Assembly: GCF_003325755.1 (NCBI RefSeq)
Contig: NZ_QORI02000024.1
Span: 1-55,142 of the forward strand
DNA: 55,142 nt
Source of the DNA: Pseudomonas sp. SST3
GTDB lineage: Bacteria; Pseudomonadota; Gammaproteobacteria; Pseudomonadales; Pseudomonadaceae
Reading direction: 5' to 3'
Shown here: positions 26,382 through 35,498 of the stretch, piece after piece
Layout of the letters: each line of letters starts with the position of its first letter
How positions within the stretch are numbered: position 1 is the first letter of the stretch
Notes under the pieces: model-generated
The model's input: the letters and a program-made list of their open reading frames with translations, nothing else
Databases searched by the model: none
Told to the model about the DNA's origin: nothing
Translations under genes and position numbers: made by a program

Positions 26382-26801
26382 TCAGCTCACCCCGTCGAAC
26401 CGCGCATAGGGGTTGCTGCATGGCAGTCGATAGCCAAGGAAAGACACCGTCGGATTGGTCTCGTGCTGACGACGCAGATAGTCGGTCGAAACCATGAAGT
26501 CGGTCAGCAACCGGCGCTCGAAGTTATCCACCCGGAGATCGGTATAGGCGCTGCCGACACCGGTTTGCTGACGGATCTTGTACAGCCCCATCAGCGCCAA
26601 GAGCTTCTCCGAACCATAGTGTCCGGCCAGCGCATCGACAAACTTTCTCTGATCATCGTCGGTCATCTGAAAGTCACCAACCATCTGGCGCAACAGCTCG
26701 GGAATGAAGACCTGACGGTCTTCGTACACCCAGGCTGCCGACCCGACGGCCACGAGACCAAGCGTAGCGGCAGAGGACAGCAACAACGTACGACGCTTCA
26801 T
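26382..26801 (-). CDS. Small Tat-leader subunit of a GMC dehydrogenase (hypothetical)
   Basis: A 139-residue protein with an apparent twin-arginine leader ([20 protein letters not shown]), then a mostly helical domain with [16 protein letters not shown] and a C-terminal [11 protein letters not shown]. Small subunits of this kind (the gluconate dehydrogenase subunit-3 type) carry their leaderless GMC partner through the Tat system. AAGGA lies six bases before the second of two Met codons, which I chose. It follows the GMC gene by nine bases. The specific family is inferred from layout. Confidence 0.65.
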   Translation of the reverse strand: MKRRTLLLSSAATLGLVAVGSAAWVYEDRQVFIPELLRQMVGDFQMTDDDQRKFVDALAGHYGSEKLLALMGLYKIRQQTGVGSAYTDLRVDNFERRLLTDFMVSTDYLRRQHETNPTVSFLGYRLPCSNPYARFDGVS

Positions 26802-26810
26802 GGGCATTCC

Positions 26811-28262
26811 TTAACTGAACAGCAGATCGGCGGCGCGAATGGACAACGCAGCGGCGGTCAGGCTTGGATTGGCTGGCGAACAGCTCGGATAGGTAGCCGT
26901 CCCGACCACTACCAGATTTCTCATCTGGTGATGCAGCATCTGGCTGTCAACCACCGAGCCGTCATCAACCCGCCCCATGCGCAACGTGCCTTGCACGTGC
27001 GACTCTGTCAGGCGCCACTCGCGGAAGTTGATCGATTCGACCGGCAACGGTGCAAGCAGCTTTTCCAGGCTATCCAAACCGTACTGGACGCCCTTCATGC
27101 CGTAATCGGACTCGCCTCGATAGTCGATGACGGCCTGCCCGCTCCGCGGATCGATGAGGACACGGTTTTCGATGTTTGGCAGATCCTCGCTGACCAGCAT
27201 CAACGGCAGGGTCTCGTTCCAGCGGCCACGCTCCGGACGCAGGCCATATGACCAACGATTCTCGAAGTAGACCAGGCATGCCGAGTGTTCCTTGCGGAAA
27301 TCCCCATCGTAGAGTGAGTAGTTCAAACCGGTAGTGATGGTGCTGCCATCGAAGTTACCGAGACCGTCGAGATACACCTCGACGTTGGCACCCACCTGCT
27401 CATGCAAACCCATGCCGGTTTCACCGAAATTGATATCCGAGCGCAGCAAAATCGCCGGACTCTGGATGGCGTTGGCACCGAGTACGAACAGATCGCCAAA
27501 CACCTTGAATTCGCGATCCTCGGAGTGGATCGTCGCGCCTTTGATGGTGCTGCCTTCGTATTCGAGCGTGTGCACCTCGGTGTTCAAGCAGACATCCACC
27601 TTTGGGTGGCGATACAGCTCGGCCAGGCCATTCTGCGCGGTGAACTTGGCGTTGACCGGGCAAAGATTGCAAGTAGCATTGGCGCAGCAGACGCCTCGGG
27701 TACCGGTCGCGACCCGGGCGCGCCCGGTCGGCATGATGAAATGATGATCGGGCATGGCCTCCTTCATCAGCATGTCGATCGAGGAACCCTTGTGCGGAGG
27801 CTGCGGGAACGGCTGGCTGCGTGGCAGCACCTTGGCCATGTCCTCCTCGCCGGCGATCGACATGATCTGCTCGGCCCTGCAGTAGTAGGGCTCGAGATCT
27901 TCGTAGCTCAGCGGCCAGTCATTGCCTACGCCATAGCGAGTGCGAATCGCGAAATCGCTGGGATGCAATCGAGGGGTCTGGGAATACCAGCAATTCATGC
28001 CGCCGCCCAGGGCGATAGTCGTATTCCAGGGCTTCTCACCACGATTGTCGTAGGTGGACTCCGGCCTGATTGCGGAACTGCTCTGGGTCTGGATCTGCCA
28101 GTCCCATGGATGAAAATCGCCCCACTCAATGATCAATGCGCGCCCAGTCAGGTGTTTCAATGCTTCAGTCAGAAAGAAGCTAGAACCAAAACCAGACCCG
28201 ATTACAACCAACTCATAATGTGCCTTGTCGACATCCCTGGCGCTTACACGGTTGATTTCCAC
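26811..28262 (-). CDS. GMC family FAD-dependent oxidoreductase
   Basis: About 483 residues with an FAD site ELVVIGSGFGSSF near the N-terminus, a WNTTIALGGGMNCWYSQTPR substrate-loop segment, four clustered Cys (CCANATCNLC), and the C-terminal GMC motif VVVGTATYPSCSPANPSLTA, which holds the active-site Asn and second FAD contact. No signal peptide is seen, which fits export with the small Tat subunit encoded next. The start is unclear: I chose GTG at 28262, and a TTG at 28328 is possible. The substrate is probably a sugar acid or alcohol. Confidence 0.8.
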   Translation of the reverse strand: MEINRVSARDVDKAHYELVVIGSGFGSSFFLTEALKHLTGRALIIEWGDFHPWDWQIQTQSSSAIRPESTYDNRGEKPWNTTIALGGGMNCWYSQTPRLHPSDFAIRTRYGVGNDWPLSYEDLEPYYCRAEQIMSIAGEEDMAKVLPRSQPFPQPPHKGSSIDMLMKEAMPDHHFIMPTGRARVATGTRGVCCANATCNLCPVNAKFTAQNGLAELYRHPKVDVCLNTEVHTLEYEGSTIKGATIHSEDREFKVFGDLFVLGANAIQSPAILLRSDINFGETGMGLHEQVGANVEVYLDGLGNFDGSTITTGLNYSLYDGDFRKEHSACLVYFENRWSYGLRPERGRWNETLPLMLVSEDLPNIENRVLIDPRSGQAVIDYRGESDYGMKGVQYGLDSLEKLLAPLPVESINFREWRLTESHVQGTLRMGRVDDGSVVDSQMLHHQMRNLVVVGTATYPSCSPANPSLTAAALSIRAADLLFS

Positions 28263-28482
28263 GAAAAAACTACCCTTCCATATGCAACCTTGTCCGCGGA
28301 CGAGCTGCCTGATCAACAATTCGCACAACTACCCGCGTTGCTGCACGTCGTAAGCGTCTTACCGTATTAAGCTCTGCCCCTCTGGTAGCAGAGCCAATTA
28401 ACGAGACCGCCGGTCGGAGGCTTAGTTCCAGGTTTTCGCGCAGATGGGCGATCCAGACACCTCATCACAATTTATGACGAGG

Positions 28483-29133
28483 TCACTGGAGTGATTCGGT
28501 TAGCCACCGACGCACCTTTCGACGCTCGCGGCGCGACAGCAGCTGATGAGTAAAGGGGCTCTCAGGTAGCAGAACGCAATCCGGTTCGCCGCGATCATCC
28601 AGGCGGAATCGCCGAAGGACACCTAGAGGATGCCGCTCGGGACCGTAGAAGGCCACCGCCCGGATTTCCAGCGTGTGAAACTGCCATTCGCCGACCGGTC
28701 TATGGCCATCGAGCTCAATCCCGTGATGCTCCGCAACGCTGCGCAGCATCCCCTGGAAGGTGCCGATGTGTATGAAATCACCACTGCGAAGAGGCCCCTG
28801 ATGGGTCGTCTGATAGATAGGAAGATCAGGTGATGCGCCATCCTCGTCGTCGATGCTCTGTCGGATGTCGGTCACATCGAGTTCCAGCGGTCCCTTGGAC
28901 GTCCCTATCGAAACCACCAGCTGATTGATGAACATGGGCTCGGCGCTCATGTTGGAAATCAGGCAGAGCGAACTCAGCCCCTTGCCAGCGCCGCGATTGA
29001 TGATCAGGCTCGGCTTGCGTTGGCGGCGGAAATTGAGCAGTAGCAGCTGCGCGTAGAACACCCATACCAGCAGCGTGCTGGCAGAGATGGCCAGCGAAAT
29101 GAGCTGGTGATTGTTTTTTAACCATTCGATCAT
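28483..29133 (-). CDS. Membrane-anchored protein of unknown function
   Basis: A 216-residue protein with one N-terminal membrane helix (residues 12-34, LISLAISASTLLVWVFYAQL), then a beta-rich domain (LIINRGAGKGLSSLCLISNM, LGVLRRFRLDDRGEPDCVLL) and an Arg-rich end (RRERRKVRRWLTESLQ). The composition is that of a real gene, but I do not recognise a family. It lies alone between the GMC gene and the tRNA-Ser region on the same strand. An imperfect inverted repeat follows its stop (about 28458-28482). Confidence 0.7.
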   Translation of the reverse strand: MIEWLKNNHQLISLAISASTLLVWVFYAQLLLLNFRRQRKPSLIINRGAGKGLSSLCLISNMSAEPMFINQLVVSIGTSKGPLELDVTDIRQSIDDEDGASPDLPIYQTTHQGPLRSGDFIHIGTFQGMLRSVAEHHGIELDGHRPVGEWQFHTLEIRAVAFYGPERHPLGVLRRFRLDDRGEPDCVLLPESPFTHQLLSRRERRKVRRWLTESLQ

Positions 29134-29430
29134 TGGGGGCCCCGTCAGCTAATACGTAGCTGGGACAGCGCAATGACTTCCCGGTGCCCACAAGAATTTA
29201 TACCGGTGAATATTGGCAACCGACTTGAGGGAGACACGATCGACAACGCCACGGCATTGTCGCCGCGGTGTAAAAAGACAAACACAATCTCGGCAACGCA
29301 AGCCAATACCGCAGCACTAGGCCCATCGACACGAGCGGCATGGCCGCGCTCGCTCTTAAATGACCGGATTCGGGACCGAGCAAAGCGGCGGCTGGTTGGG
29401 GTGCGCTGTTTTGGTCCCGACCCAGGCCCC
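29134..29430. other. Intergenic region downstream of tRNA-Ser
   Basis: About 300 bases between the hypothetical membrane protein gene and the tRNA-Ser terminator. A 109-codon plus-strand frame crosses into the tRNA gene and has no ribosome site. I see no gene here. The promoter of the hypothetical gene should lie in it. Confidence 0.5.
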
Positions 29431-29473
29431 GAAAACGAAGAAGCCCCGCTGCGCACTAGGCGGGCGGGGCTTT
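29431..29473 (-). terminator. Intrinsic terminator of tRNA-Ser
   Basis: Stem AAGCCCCGC / GCGGGGCTT with a 14-base loop, followed on the minus strand by CTTCGTTTTC. It lies just downstream of the tRNA 3' end. Confidence 0.8.
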
Positions 29474-29488
29474 CAGCGTCTCATGTAG

Positions 29489-29578
29489 TGGCGGAGAGAT
29501 AGGGATTTGAACCCTAGGTACCCGCGAGGGTACAACGGATTTCGAATCCGTCCCGTTCGGCCACTCCGGCATCTCTCC
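29489..29578 (-). tRNA. tRNA-Ser (CGA)
   Basis: A 90-base class II tRNA with encoded CCA. The acceptor stem is GGAGAGAT paired with ATCTCTCC. The anticodon stem-loop ACGGA-TTCGAAA-TCCGT has anticodon CGA, a long variable arm (GTACCCTCGCGGGTAC) is present, and the T-loop is GGTTCAAATCC. It reads UCG serine codons. It has its own promoter and terminator. Confidence 0.97.
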
Positions 29579-29588
29579 AGCGGCGCGC

Positions 29589-29616
29589 ATCATAGCAGCT
29601 CGTGAGCGATTGTCGA
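29589..29616 (-). promoter_or_regulatory. Promoter of tRNA-Ser
   Basis: On the minus strand, TCGACA, a 16-base spacer and TATGAT, followed by a GC-rich discriminator (GCGCGCCGC). This is typical of stable-RNA promoters under stringent control. Confidence 0.65.
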
Positions 29617-29720
29617 ACCCCACGATGCTGCTTTTTTCTCGTTATTCATGGTGTTGCGTTGGCCTGCCGCAGTTTGACTCCGGCTGAGGCCAATCAGCTG
29701 GTTTCAACCAAGTGTCACGC

Positions 29721-30590
29721 TCAGGCAGTTAGGCGGGTCAGGGCTTCGCGATATTTGTCAGCGGTCTTCTGCGCTACCTCGGCCGGGACCGGCGGCGCTG
29801 GCGGCTCCTTGTTCCAGCCGGTGGATTCCAGCCAGTCACGTACGAACTGCTTGTCGAAGCTCGGCGGATTGCTGCCTTCCTGGTAGCTGTCGGCGGGCCA
29901 GAAGCGGCTGGAGTCAGGTGTCAGCACTTCGTCCATGAGGGTCAGACGGCCATCCTCGTCAAGACCGAACTCGAACTTGGTATCGGCAATGATGATGCCG
30001 CGAGTCGCCGCATAGTCGACGGCGGCGGTGTAGAGCGCGATGGATGTATCGCGCACCTGAGCTGCCAACTCCTTGCCGATAATGGCCTCGCACTGCTCGA
30101 GGGAGATGTTCTCGTCATGGTCGCCAACGGCAGCTTTGGTCGACGGGGTGAAGATCGGCTGCGGCAGCTTGGCCGCCTCCTTCAAGCCAGCCGGCAGTCG
30201 AATGCCGCAGACGGTTCCGTTCTTCTGGTATTCCTTCCAGCCGGAGCCAACGATGTAGCCACGCACGATAGCTTCGACCGCAACAGGTTTCAGTCGCTTG
30301 GCCACAACCGCACGACCTGCTACCAGCGGCAACTCTGCAGCCGAGACCACATCTTCGACCTTGTCGCCCGTGAAGTGATTGGGGACCAGATAGGCGAGCT
30401 TGTCGAACCAGAAGTTGGAAATTGCGGTGAGAATCTTGCCCTTCTCAGGGATCGGCTCGGCGAGAATCACATCGAAGGCCGAGAGCCGATCGGTGGCGAC
30501 CATGAGCATGCGCCTGTCGTCGATTTCGTATAGGTCACGGACCTTACCGGAGTAAATTTTCTTCAGGCTGAGGGCATTCGGAGTGGTCAT
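29721..30590 (-). CDS. purC: SAICAR synthetase PurC, long form
   Basis: A 289-residue phosphoribosylaminoimidazole-succinocarboxamide synthase. It has [20 protein letters not shown], the [20 protein letters not shown] signature, and [20 protein letters not shown], then [20 protein letters not shown]. These are hallmarks of the longer, Ade1-like branch of the family, not the 236-240 residue branch I recall for many Pseudomonas purC genes. It ligates aspartate to CAIR using ATP in purine synthesis. It sits downstream of bamC and dapA with its own intergenic terminator upstream. Confidence 0.93.
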   Translation of the reverse strand: MTTPNALSLKKIYSGKVRDLYEIDDRRMLMVATDRLSAFDVILAEPIPEKGKILTAISNFWFDKLAYLVPNHFTGDKVEDVVSAAELPLVAGRAVVAKRLKPVAVEAIVRGYIVGSGWKEYQKNGTVCGIRLPAGLKEAAKLPQPIFTPSTKAAVGDHDENISLEQCEAIIGKELAAQVRDTSIALYTAAVDYAATRGIIIADTKFEFGLDEDGRLTLMDEVLTPDSSRFWPADSYQEGSNPPSFDKQFVRDWLESTGWNKEPPAPPVPAEVAQKTADKYREALTRLTA

Positions 30591-30654
30591 GGTGCTTCTC
30601 GCGGTTACCGAGCCATCGATACGATGCGCAAGTTGGCAGCGTAGCGACCGGTCT

Positions 30655-30693
30655 TCATCAAACGAAACAGGCGAAACCGAAGGGTTTCGCCTG
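30655..30693 (-). terminator. Intrinsic terminator after bamC
   Basis: Arms CAGGCGAAACC and GGTTTCGCCTG with a short loop, followed on the minus strand by TTTCGTTTG. It lies between the bamC stop and purC. Confidence 0.8.
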
Positions 30694-30721
30694 GATTGGT
30701 TGGAGCGGCTGATACGCCAGA

Positions 30722-31822
30722 TCAGTCCAGGCTGTTTTTCAGCATACTCAACACACGTTGCGCTACATCGGCCGGCGCGACGGTGTCGAGGTTTTCGTCG
30801 AGTGTCACCTGTACGTTGCCGCCTACGTCGGTAACGCGAACCTGATAGCGCTCGGCGCGAGCCTCGATCTCCTCGGCATCTGGCGCTCCACCGAACAGGC
30901 GGGAGAAAAAGCCGGGCTTTTCTTCTGGAGTCGCTGCGCCTTCCGACAGGTTGATGTAGTAAACGCCCAGGCTGCGGTCCAGATCCTCGACGAGGATATC
31001 GCTGGCGGCCAGCGCTCGGCCAATGCTCGACCAGGCACGATTGAAATCGGTGTCGAGCTGCAGCACCGGCGTGCCGCTACCGGCTTCGCTGAGTGTCACG
31101 CGGCTAGGCGCATCGAACTCACGCTCGGCAAGCAACGAGGCCGAACCGCCCTGCGCGGCGCTGCTGTTCAGACCTGCTTGCAATTCATCGAGCAGCACGC
31201 GGTCGAGTTCGGCGTTGGTTGGTGCGTCGGGCCAGGCAACATCGGCATTGCTGCCTGCGGGACGTTGAACGCGGAGCAAAAATACTTCACTGGTATCGCG
31301 CTGCACACCCGGCTCGATGCGAACGCGAACCCGGGTCTCGCCGTCATCCAGCCCGAGGTTGCGCACCAGCGCAGGGGCCAGCTGATCGCGGGTTTGCCAG
31401 GCGGTAACGAATTCACCTGTCTGTGGACGCTCCTCAGCAATCTGGAAACCATTGTCGGTGAAGAACTGCCGGGCCGCGGTCCAGACCTGCGAAGGGGCAC
31501 GCATCGCAACGAGCCAGCGAGCGTCTTCCGACGTCTGCAGACTGAACTCGCTGGCGTCTTCAGCAATGAGCAGCCGCTGGGGCCGCGGCACTTCGTATTC
31601 GCCCGTCGCGCGGGTATCGGCCACCTGTTGAGGGATCGGCAGAAGCGGTTCGATCGGGCGCAGTTCGACACCAGCCGGAACCTGCATTGGCGGTACCTGC
31701 TGCGCCTGCAGGTAATCACTACCACGGTCGCGGAAATATCCGTCTTCGCCCCATAACCAGCCACAACCGCTGGTTCCAGAGATGATCAGGGCTAGGGTCG
31801 AGAGGCCGGCCAGTCGCTTCAT
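30722..31822 (-). CDS. bamC: Outer membrane assembly lipoprotein BamC
   Basis: A 366-residue lipoprotein with lipobox SGTSGC (Cys20), then an unstructured start ([20 protein letters not shown]) and two helix-grip domains. BamC is an accessory subunit of the BAM complex, which folds outer-membrane beta-barrels. The start at 31822 has GAAGGA six bases upstream. It follows dapA by 40 bases on the same strand, the conserved dapA-bamC arrangement. Confidence 0.92.
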   Translation of the reverse strand: MKRLAGLSTLALIISGTSGCGWLWGEDGYFRDRGSDYLQAQQVPPMQVPAGVELRPIEPLLPIPQQVADTRATGEYEVPRPQRLLIAEDASEFSLQTSEDARWLVAMRAPSQVWTAARQFFTDNGFQIAEERPQTGEFVTAWQTRDQLAPALVRNLGLDDGETRVRVRIEPGVQRDTSEVFLLRVQRPAGSNADVAWPDAPTNAELDRVLLDELQAGLNSSAAQGGSASLLAEREFDAPSRVTLSEAGSGTPVLQLDTDFNRAWSSIGRALAASDILVEDLDRSLGVYYINLSEGAATPEEKPGFFSRLFGGAPDAEEIEARAERYQVRVTDVGGNVQVTLDENLDTVAPADVAQRVLSMLKNSLD

Positions 31823-31862
31823 GCATGTTCCTTCATTATTAAACCAGTACACCGGATACTGT

Positions 31863-32741
31863 TCAGGCCAGCACACCGGACTGACGCATAGCGTCGCGAA
31901 GCGGCTCTTGGCAACGTTGGCTGAGCCAGGTCAGAGGCAGGCGAATACCGTCCGGCATCAGGCCCATTTCATGCAGTGCCCACTTAACCGGGATCGGATT
32001 GGCCTCGAGGAACAAGGTCTGATGCAGGGGCATCAGCAGCGCATTGATTGCACGTGCCTTTTCGGCATCACCCGCAATCGCAGCCGCGCATAGCTCACTC
32101 ATCGCCCGAGGGGCGACATTCGCGGTAACGGAGATATTGCCCTTGCCGCCCATCAGCATCAGTTCGACAGCAGTGGCATCGTCACCGGAATAAACGAGGA
32201 AATCCTTGCCGACACGATCGAGTACTTCCTGGCCGCGCTTGAGATCTCCAGTCGCTTCCTTGATACCGATGATGTTAGCCACCTTGGACAAGCGCTCGAC
32301 AGTTTCCGGCAGCATGTCGCAGGCCGTGCGGCCGGGCACGTTGTAGAGAATCTGAGGGATGGCAACGGCTTCGGCGATATGGCGGAAGTGGAGGTACATG
32401 CCTTCCTGGGTCGGCTTGTTGTAGTACGGCGTGACAAGCAGACACGCATCGGCACCGGCCGCCTTGGCGTTTTCCGTCAGTTCAACAGCTTCGCGAGTGG
32501 AGTTGGCACCGGTGCCGGCGATGACCGGAATACGGCCATTGACTTGATCCACCACACGTCGAATCACTTCGATGTGCTCGGGCACTTCGAGTGTTGCCGA
32601 CTCGCCAGTGGTACCAACCGCAACGATTGCATTGGTGCCTTCCTGTAAATGGAAGTCCACGAGTTTGCTCAGGCTATCCCAATCAAGACCACCTTGCGCG
32701 TCCATGGGAGTGACCAACGCCACCATACTGCCCGCAATCAT
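31863..32741 (-). CDS. dapA: 4-hydroxy-tetrahydrodipicolinate synthase
   Basis: A 292-residue class I aldolase-fold enzyme. It condenses pyruvate with aspartate semialdehyde in lysine and diaminopimelate synthesis. Key motifs are [20 protein letters not shown] (catalytic Tyr), [11 protein letters not shown] and IKEATGD, which carries the Schiff-base Lys. AGGAG lies eight bases before the ATG at 32741. It is divergent from the GcvR-like gene, and bamC follows. Confidence 0.96.
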   Translation of the reverse strand: MIAGSMVALVTPMDAQGGLDWDSLSKLVDFHLQEGTNAIVAVGTTGESATLEVPEHIEVIRRVVDQVNGRIPVIAGTGANSTREAVELTENAKAAGADACLLVTPYYNKPTQEGMYLHFRHIAEAVAIPQILYNVPGRTACDMLPETVERLSKVANIIGIKEATGDLKRGQEVLDRVGKDFLVYSGDDATAVELMLMGGKGNISVTANVAPRAMSELCAAAIAGDAEKARAINALLMPLHQTLFLEANPIPVKWALHEMGLMPDGIRLPLTWLSQRCQEPLRDAMRQSGVLA

Positions 32742-32960
32742 GCAACCCACTCCTGCCGGAAAAAGAGAGGCGTTATGGTACAAGGCTCCTGAGCGCTTTG
32801 CGAGTACGCTGGTTGCATCCTGCGGTCGGAACGATAAGGTCACGGTGATGCACTTTCTAATGTGTACCCTGCCCACGCATTCCCTCTGACGATGCTTTTC
32901 GCTACCCTTAGCCCTTTTCGGCTTGGCTGGCCGACCGATTCATCACCGCCAGGAAACTGC

Positions 32961-33521
32961 ATGTCCACCCCCCCAGTACCCCGAGAGCAATTTCTCGTCA
33001 TCAGCGCCATGGGCCGCAGCCCAATGGCGCTCACCAACGTGCTTTGCAGAGCCAGCAACGAGAATCGCTGCGCCATCGTCAGCACGCGCCTGACCCGCCA
33101 TGGCGAGTGCTGTGCGCTGGTCCTGGAGATAACCGGAACCTGGGATGCCCTCGCTCGCATGGAGACCGCATTGCCGGGTCTGGCCAAGAAGCACGAGTTC
33201 ACCACCAACGTGGTGCGCAGTGAAGCCCTGGAAACCCGCCCGCAAGCACTGCCCTATGTGGCCTATGTCAGCTCGGTCTACCGCCCGGACATTCTCAACG
33301 AGCTGTGCCAGTTCTTTCTCGATCACCGCGTCGAGCTCGAGAGCCTCACCTGTGACACCTATCAGGCGCCCCAGACCGGCGGCACCATGCTCAACGCGAC
33401 GCTGACCGTCACGCTGCCGGCGGGCACGCAGATCAGCTGGCTGCGTGACCAGTTTCTGGATTTCGCTGACGCACTGAATCTGGACGCCCTGATAGAGCCC
33501 TGGCGTCCACAGAACCCTTGA
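32961..33521 (+). CDS. GcvR-like ACT-domain regulatory protein
   Basis: A 186-residue protein with two ACT domains: one begins FLVISAMGRSPMALTNVLCR, and a second begins YVSSVYRPDILNELCQFFLD. ACT domains bind amino acids. The protein resembles GcvR, which represses glycine cleavage genes through GcvA. AGGA precedes the ATG. It lies 16 bases upstream of bcp on the same strand, so the two may form an operon. The exact regulatory target is not shown. Confidence 0.85.
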   Translation: MSTPPVPREQFLVISAMGRSPMALTNVLCRASNENRCAIVSTRLTRHGECCALVLEITGTWDALARMETALPGLAKKHEFTTNVVRSEALETRPQALPYVAYVSSVYRPDILNELCQFFLDHRVELESLTCDTYQAPQTGGTMLNATLTVTLPAGTQISWLRDQFLDFADALNLDALIEPWRPQNP

Positions 33522-33537
33522 ACAAGGAAAACCAGTA

Positions 33538-34011
33538 ATGCCCGTGGAAATCGATCAACCCGTCCCGCCCTTCCAGGCTCAGGCCACCAGCGACACTCTG
33601 GTCAGCCTCGAATCATTGAAGGGCAAGCAGGTAGTGCTCTATTTCTACCCGAAGGACAACACGCCTGGCTGCACCACCGAAGGTCAGGGTTTCCGAGATT
33701 TGCACGGCGCGTTCAGCGAAGCTAATACACTGGTCTTCGGTGTTTCGCGGGACAGCCTGAAGACCCATGAAAACTTCAAGGCCAAGCAGGCGTTTCCCTT
33801 CGAACTCATCTGCGACAAGGATGAGCAGCTTTGCCAGCTATTCGATGTGATCAAGCTGAAGAAGCTCTACGGCAAGGAATACATGGGCGTGGATCGCAGC
33901 ACCTTCCTGATCGACCGCGACGGCGTGCTTCGCCAGCAATGGCGAGGCGTGAAGGTTCCGGGGCATGTCGAGGCCGTTTTGCAGGCCGCTCAGGCACTGC
34001 ATCACCAATAA
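33538..34011 (+). CDS. bcp: Thioredoxin-dependent thiol peroxidase (Bcp/PrxQ)
   Basis: A 157-residue peroxiredoxin with the peroxidatic Cys45 in NTPGCTTEGQGFRD. It reduces peroxides. The resolving Cys found five residues later in E. coli Bcp is absent (Gln50 here), so it may be a 1-Cys type or use another Cys (ELICDKDEQLC). AAGGAAA precedes the ATG. A strong terminator follows. Confidence 0.93.
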   Translation: MPVEIDQPVPPFQAQATSDTLVSLESLKGKQVVLYFYPKDNTPGCTTEGQGFRDLHGAFSEANTLVFGVSRDSLKTHENFKAKQAFPFELICDKDEQLCQLFDVIKLKKLYGKEYMGVDRSTFLIDRDGVLRQQWRGVKVPGHVEAVLQAAQALHHQ

Positions 34012-34015
34012 GCGA

Positions 34016-34040
34016 AAGGCCGGCAAATGCCGGCCTTTTC
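34016..34040. terminator. Bidirectional intrinsic terminator between bcp and perM
   Basis: Stem AAGGCCGGC / GCCGGCCTT with loop AAAT, followed by TTTTCGTT on the plus strand and CTTTCGCTT on the minus strand. It lies between two convergent genes. Confidence 0.85.
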
Positions 34041-34043
34041 GTT

Positions 34044-35123
34044 CTAGCTGACGCTTTCCACCACTGGCACCGTAGCGGCCCTGCGCGGCCAGGCGTACAG
34101 CACCGCCTTGAACAAAGTGGCCAAGGGAATCGCAAAGAACACCCCCCAGAAACCCCAGAGCCCGCCAAACAGGAGGACCGAACAGATGATGGCCACCGGA
34201 TGAAGATTCACCGCCTCGGAAAACAGCAAAGGCACCAGGACGTTGCCATCCAGTGCCTGGATGATCGCGTAGGCCACCATCAAATAAATGAACTGATCAC
34301 CCAAACCCCACTGGAATAACCCAATCAAGGCGATTGGAATGGTCACCACCGTGGCGCCGATATAGGGCACCACCACCGAGATACCTACCAGCAGGGCCAG
34401 CAGCGCTGCGTAGTTCAGCTCCAGCGCCACGAATACGGCATAGGACACCACGCCACAGATCAATATCTCGATCGCCTTGCCACGAATGTAGTTGGCAATC
34501 TGCACGTTCATTTCCTGGGAAACCTGGGTGATCAGCGTACGCTCCCGTGGCAGATATCCACTCAGCCAGTCACTGATCTGCTCGCGATCCTTGAGGAAGA
34601 AGAACACCAGAATCGGCACCAGGATCAGGTAGATCATCAGACTCAACAGCAGCGGCAGACTGGACAAGGACGAAGTCAGCACCACCTGGCCATAACGACC
34701 AACCTCACCCCGCATGAAATCGATGCCACGCAGCACCTGCTCTTCGGTCAGCAGCTGCGGATAGCGCTCGGGCAGCAGCAGCAATAGCGACTGCCACTCC
34801 ACCAGCATCCTGGGCAACTCGTTGAAAAGTGTCAGTACTTGCTGCCAAACCAAAGGCACAAGGAACAGCAAGCAAACCGTGAGCACCCCGACGAACATTA
34901 GAAACACCAGCCAGACCGATACCAGGTGCGGAATCCTGACGCGCTCCAGTGTGCTGACCAGGCCCTGCATCAGAAACGCCAGCACCAGCCCGGCGAGGAC
35001 CGGCGCGAGCATATCGCCCAGCGTCAACACTACAGCGAAGGCGACCACAAGCAGTACAGCCAGAACCACCGCTTCCTCGTCGGAGAAGTAACGATGGATC
35101 CAACCGCGCAGTACGTTGAGCAT
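34044..35123 (-). CDS. perM: AI-2E family transporter PerM-like
   Basis: A 359-residue membrane protein with about eight helices in two groups, and the conserved C-terminal segment ISVVVPYIGATVVTIPIALI followed by NVLVPLLFSEAVNLHPVAII. Those features define the PerM/TqsA family (UPF0118), which includes sodium/proton antiporters and the AI-2 exporter. The substrate here is unknown. It follows the TusA-like gene by 17 bases. Confidence 0.9.
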   Translation of the reverse strand: MLNVLRGWIHRYFSDEEAVVLAVLLVVAFAVVLTLGDMLAPVLAGLVLAFLMQGLVSTLERVRIPHLVSVWLVFLMFVGVLTVCLLFLVPLVWQQVLTLFNELPRMLVEWQSLLLLLPERYPQLLTEEQVLRGIDFMRGEVGRYGQVVLTSSLSSLPLLLSLMIYLILVPILVFFFLKDREQISDWLSGYLPRERTLITQVSQEMNVQIANYIRGKAIEILICGVVSYAVFVALELNYAALLALLVGISVVVPYIGATVVTIPIALIGLFQWGLGDQFIYLMVAYAIIQALDGNVLVPLLFSEAVNLHPVAIICSVLLFGGLWGFWGVFFAIPLATLFKAVLYAWPRRAATVPVVESVS

Positions 35124-35140
35124 ATCTTTCCTTAGCGACT

Positions 35141-35392
35141 TCAGGCCTTGCGCAGCCAGTAACGATAGAGACCTTCATCCGCCTCTTCACGCAGCAGCGT
35201 GTGGCCGGCCAGCTTGGCAAAGCTGCGGAAATCTCGTTGCGAACCCGGATCGGTCGCGGTGACTTTCAATACCTGGCCGCTGGCCAGCCGATTCAGTTCA
35301 AGCTTTGCCTTCAGCAGCGGCATCGGGCACTCCAGCCCAACGGCGTCCAATTCGGCATCGCAGACACTGTCCGGCACACTCGGTTGAGTCAT
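35141..35392 (-). CDS. TusA/SirA family sulfur carrier protein
   Basis: An 83-residue protein with the CPxP motif (GLECPMPLLKAKLELNRLAS), whose Cys carries persulfide in sulfur transfer. The TDPGSQRDFRSFA segment and length also fit. AGGAG lies six bases before the second Met codon, which I chose over one six bases upstream. It is divergent from the M48 protease gene. Confidence 0.88.
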   Translation of the reverse strand: MTQPSVPDSVCDAELDAVGLECPMPLLKAKLELNRLASGQVLKVTATDPGSQRDFRSFAKLAGHTLLREEADEGLYRYWLRKA

Positions 35393-35498
35393 ATTCATCT
35401 CCTGGAAAGGAACGCAGGATACCGACCTGCGCCCGCCCCTGGCCAGTTACCCTGGCGCAAGGCTACAGTAACGCTCCTGCTTTTATGAGCCAGTCTGG

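Noticed and set aside
29173..29502. 109-codon plus-strand frame overlapping the tRNA-Ser gene
   Set aside because: It runs through the terminator and tRNA and lacks a ribosome site.
30758..31756. 332-codon plus-strand frame opposite bamC
   Set aside because: Antisense to a clear lipoprotein gene and lacking a start site or motifs.
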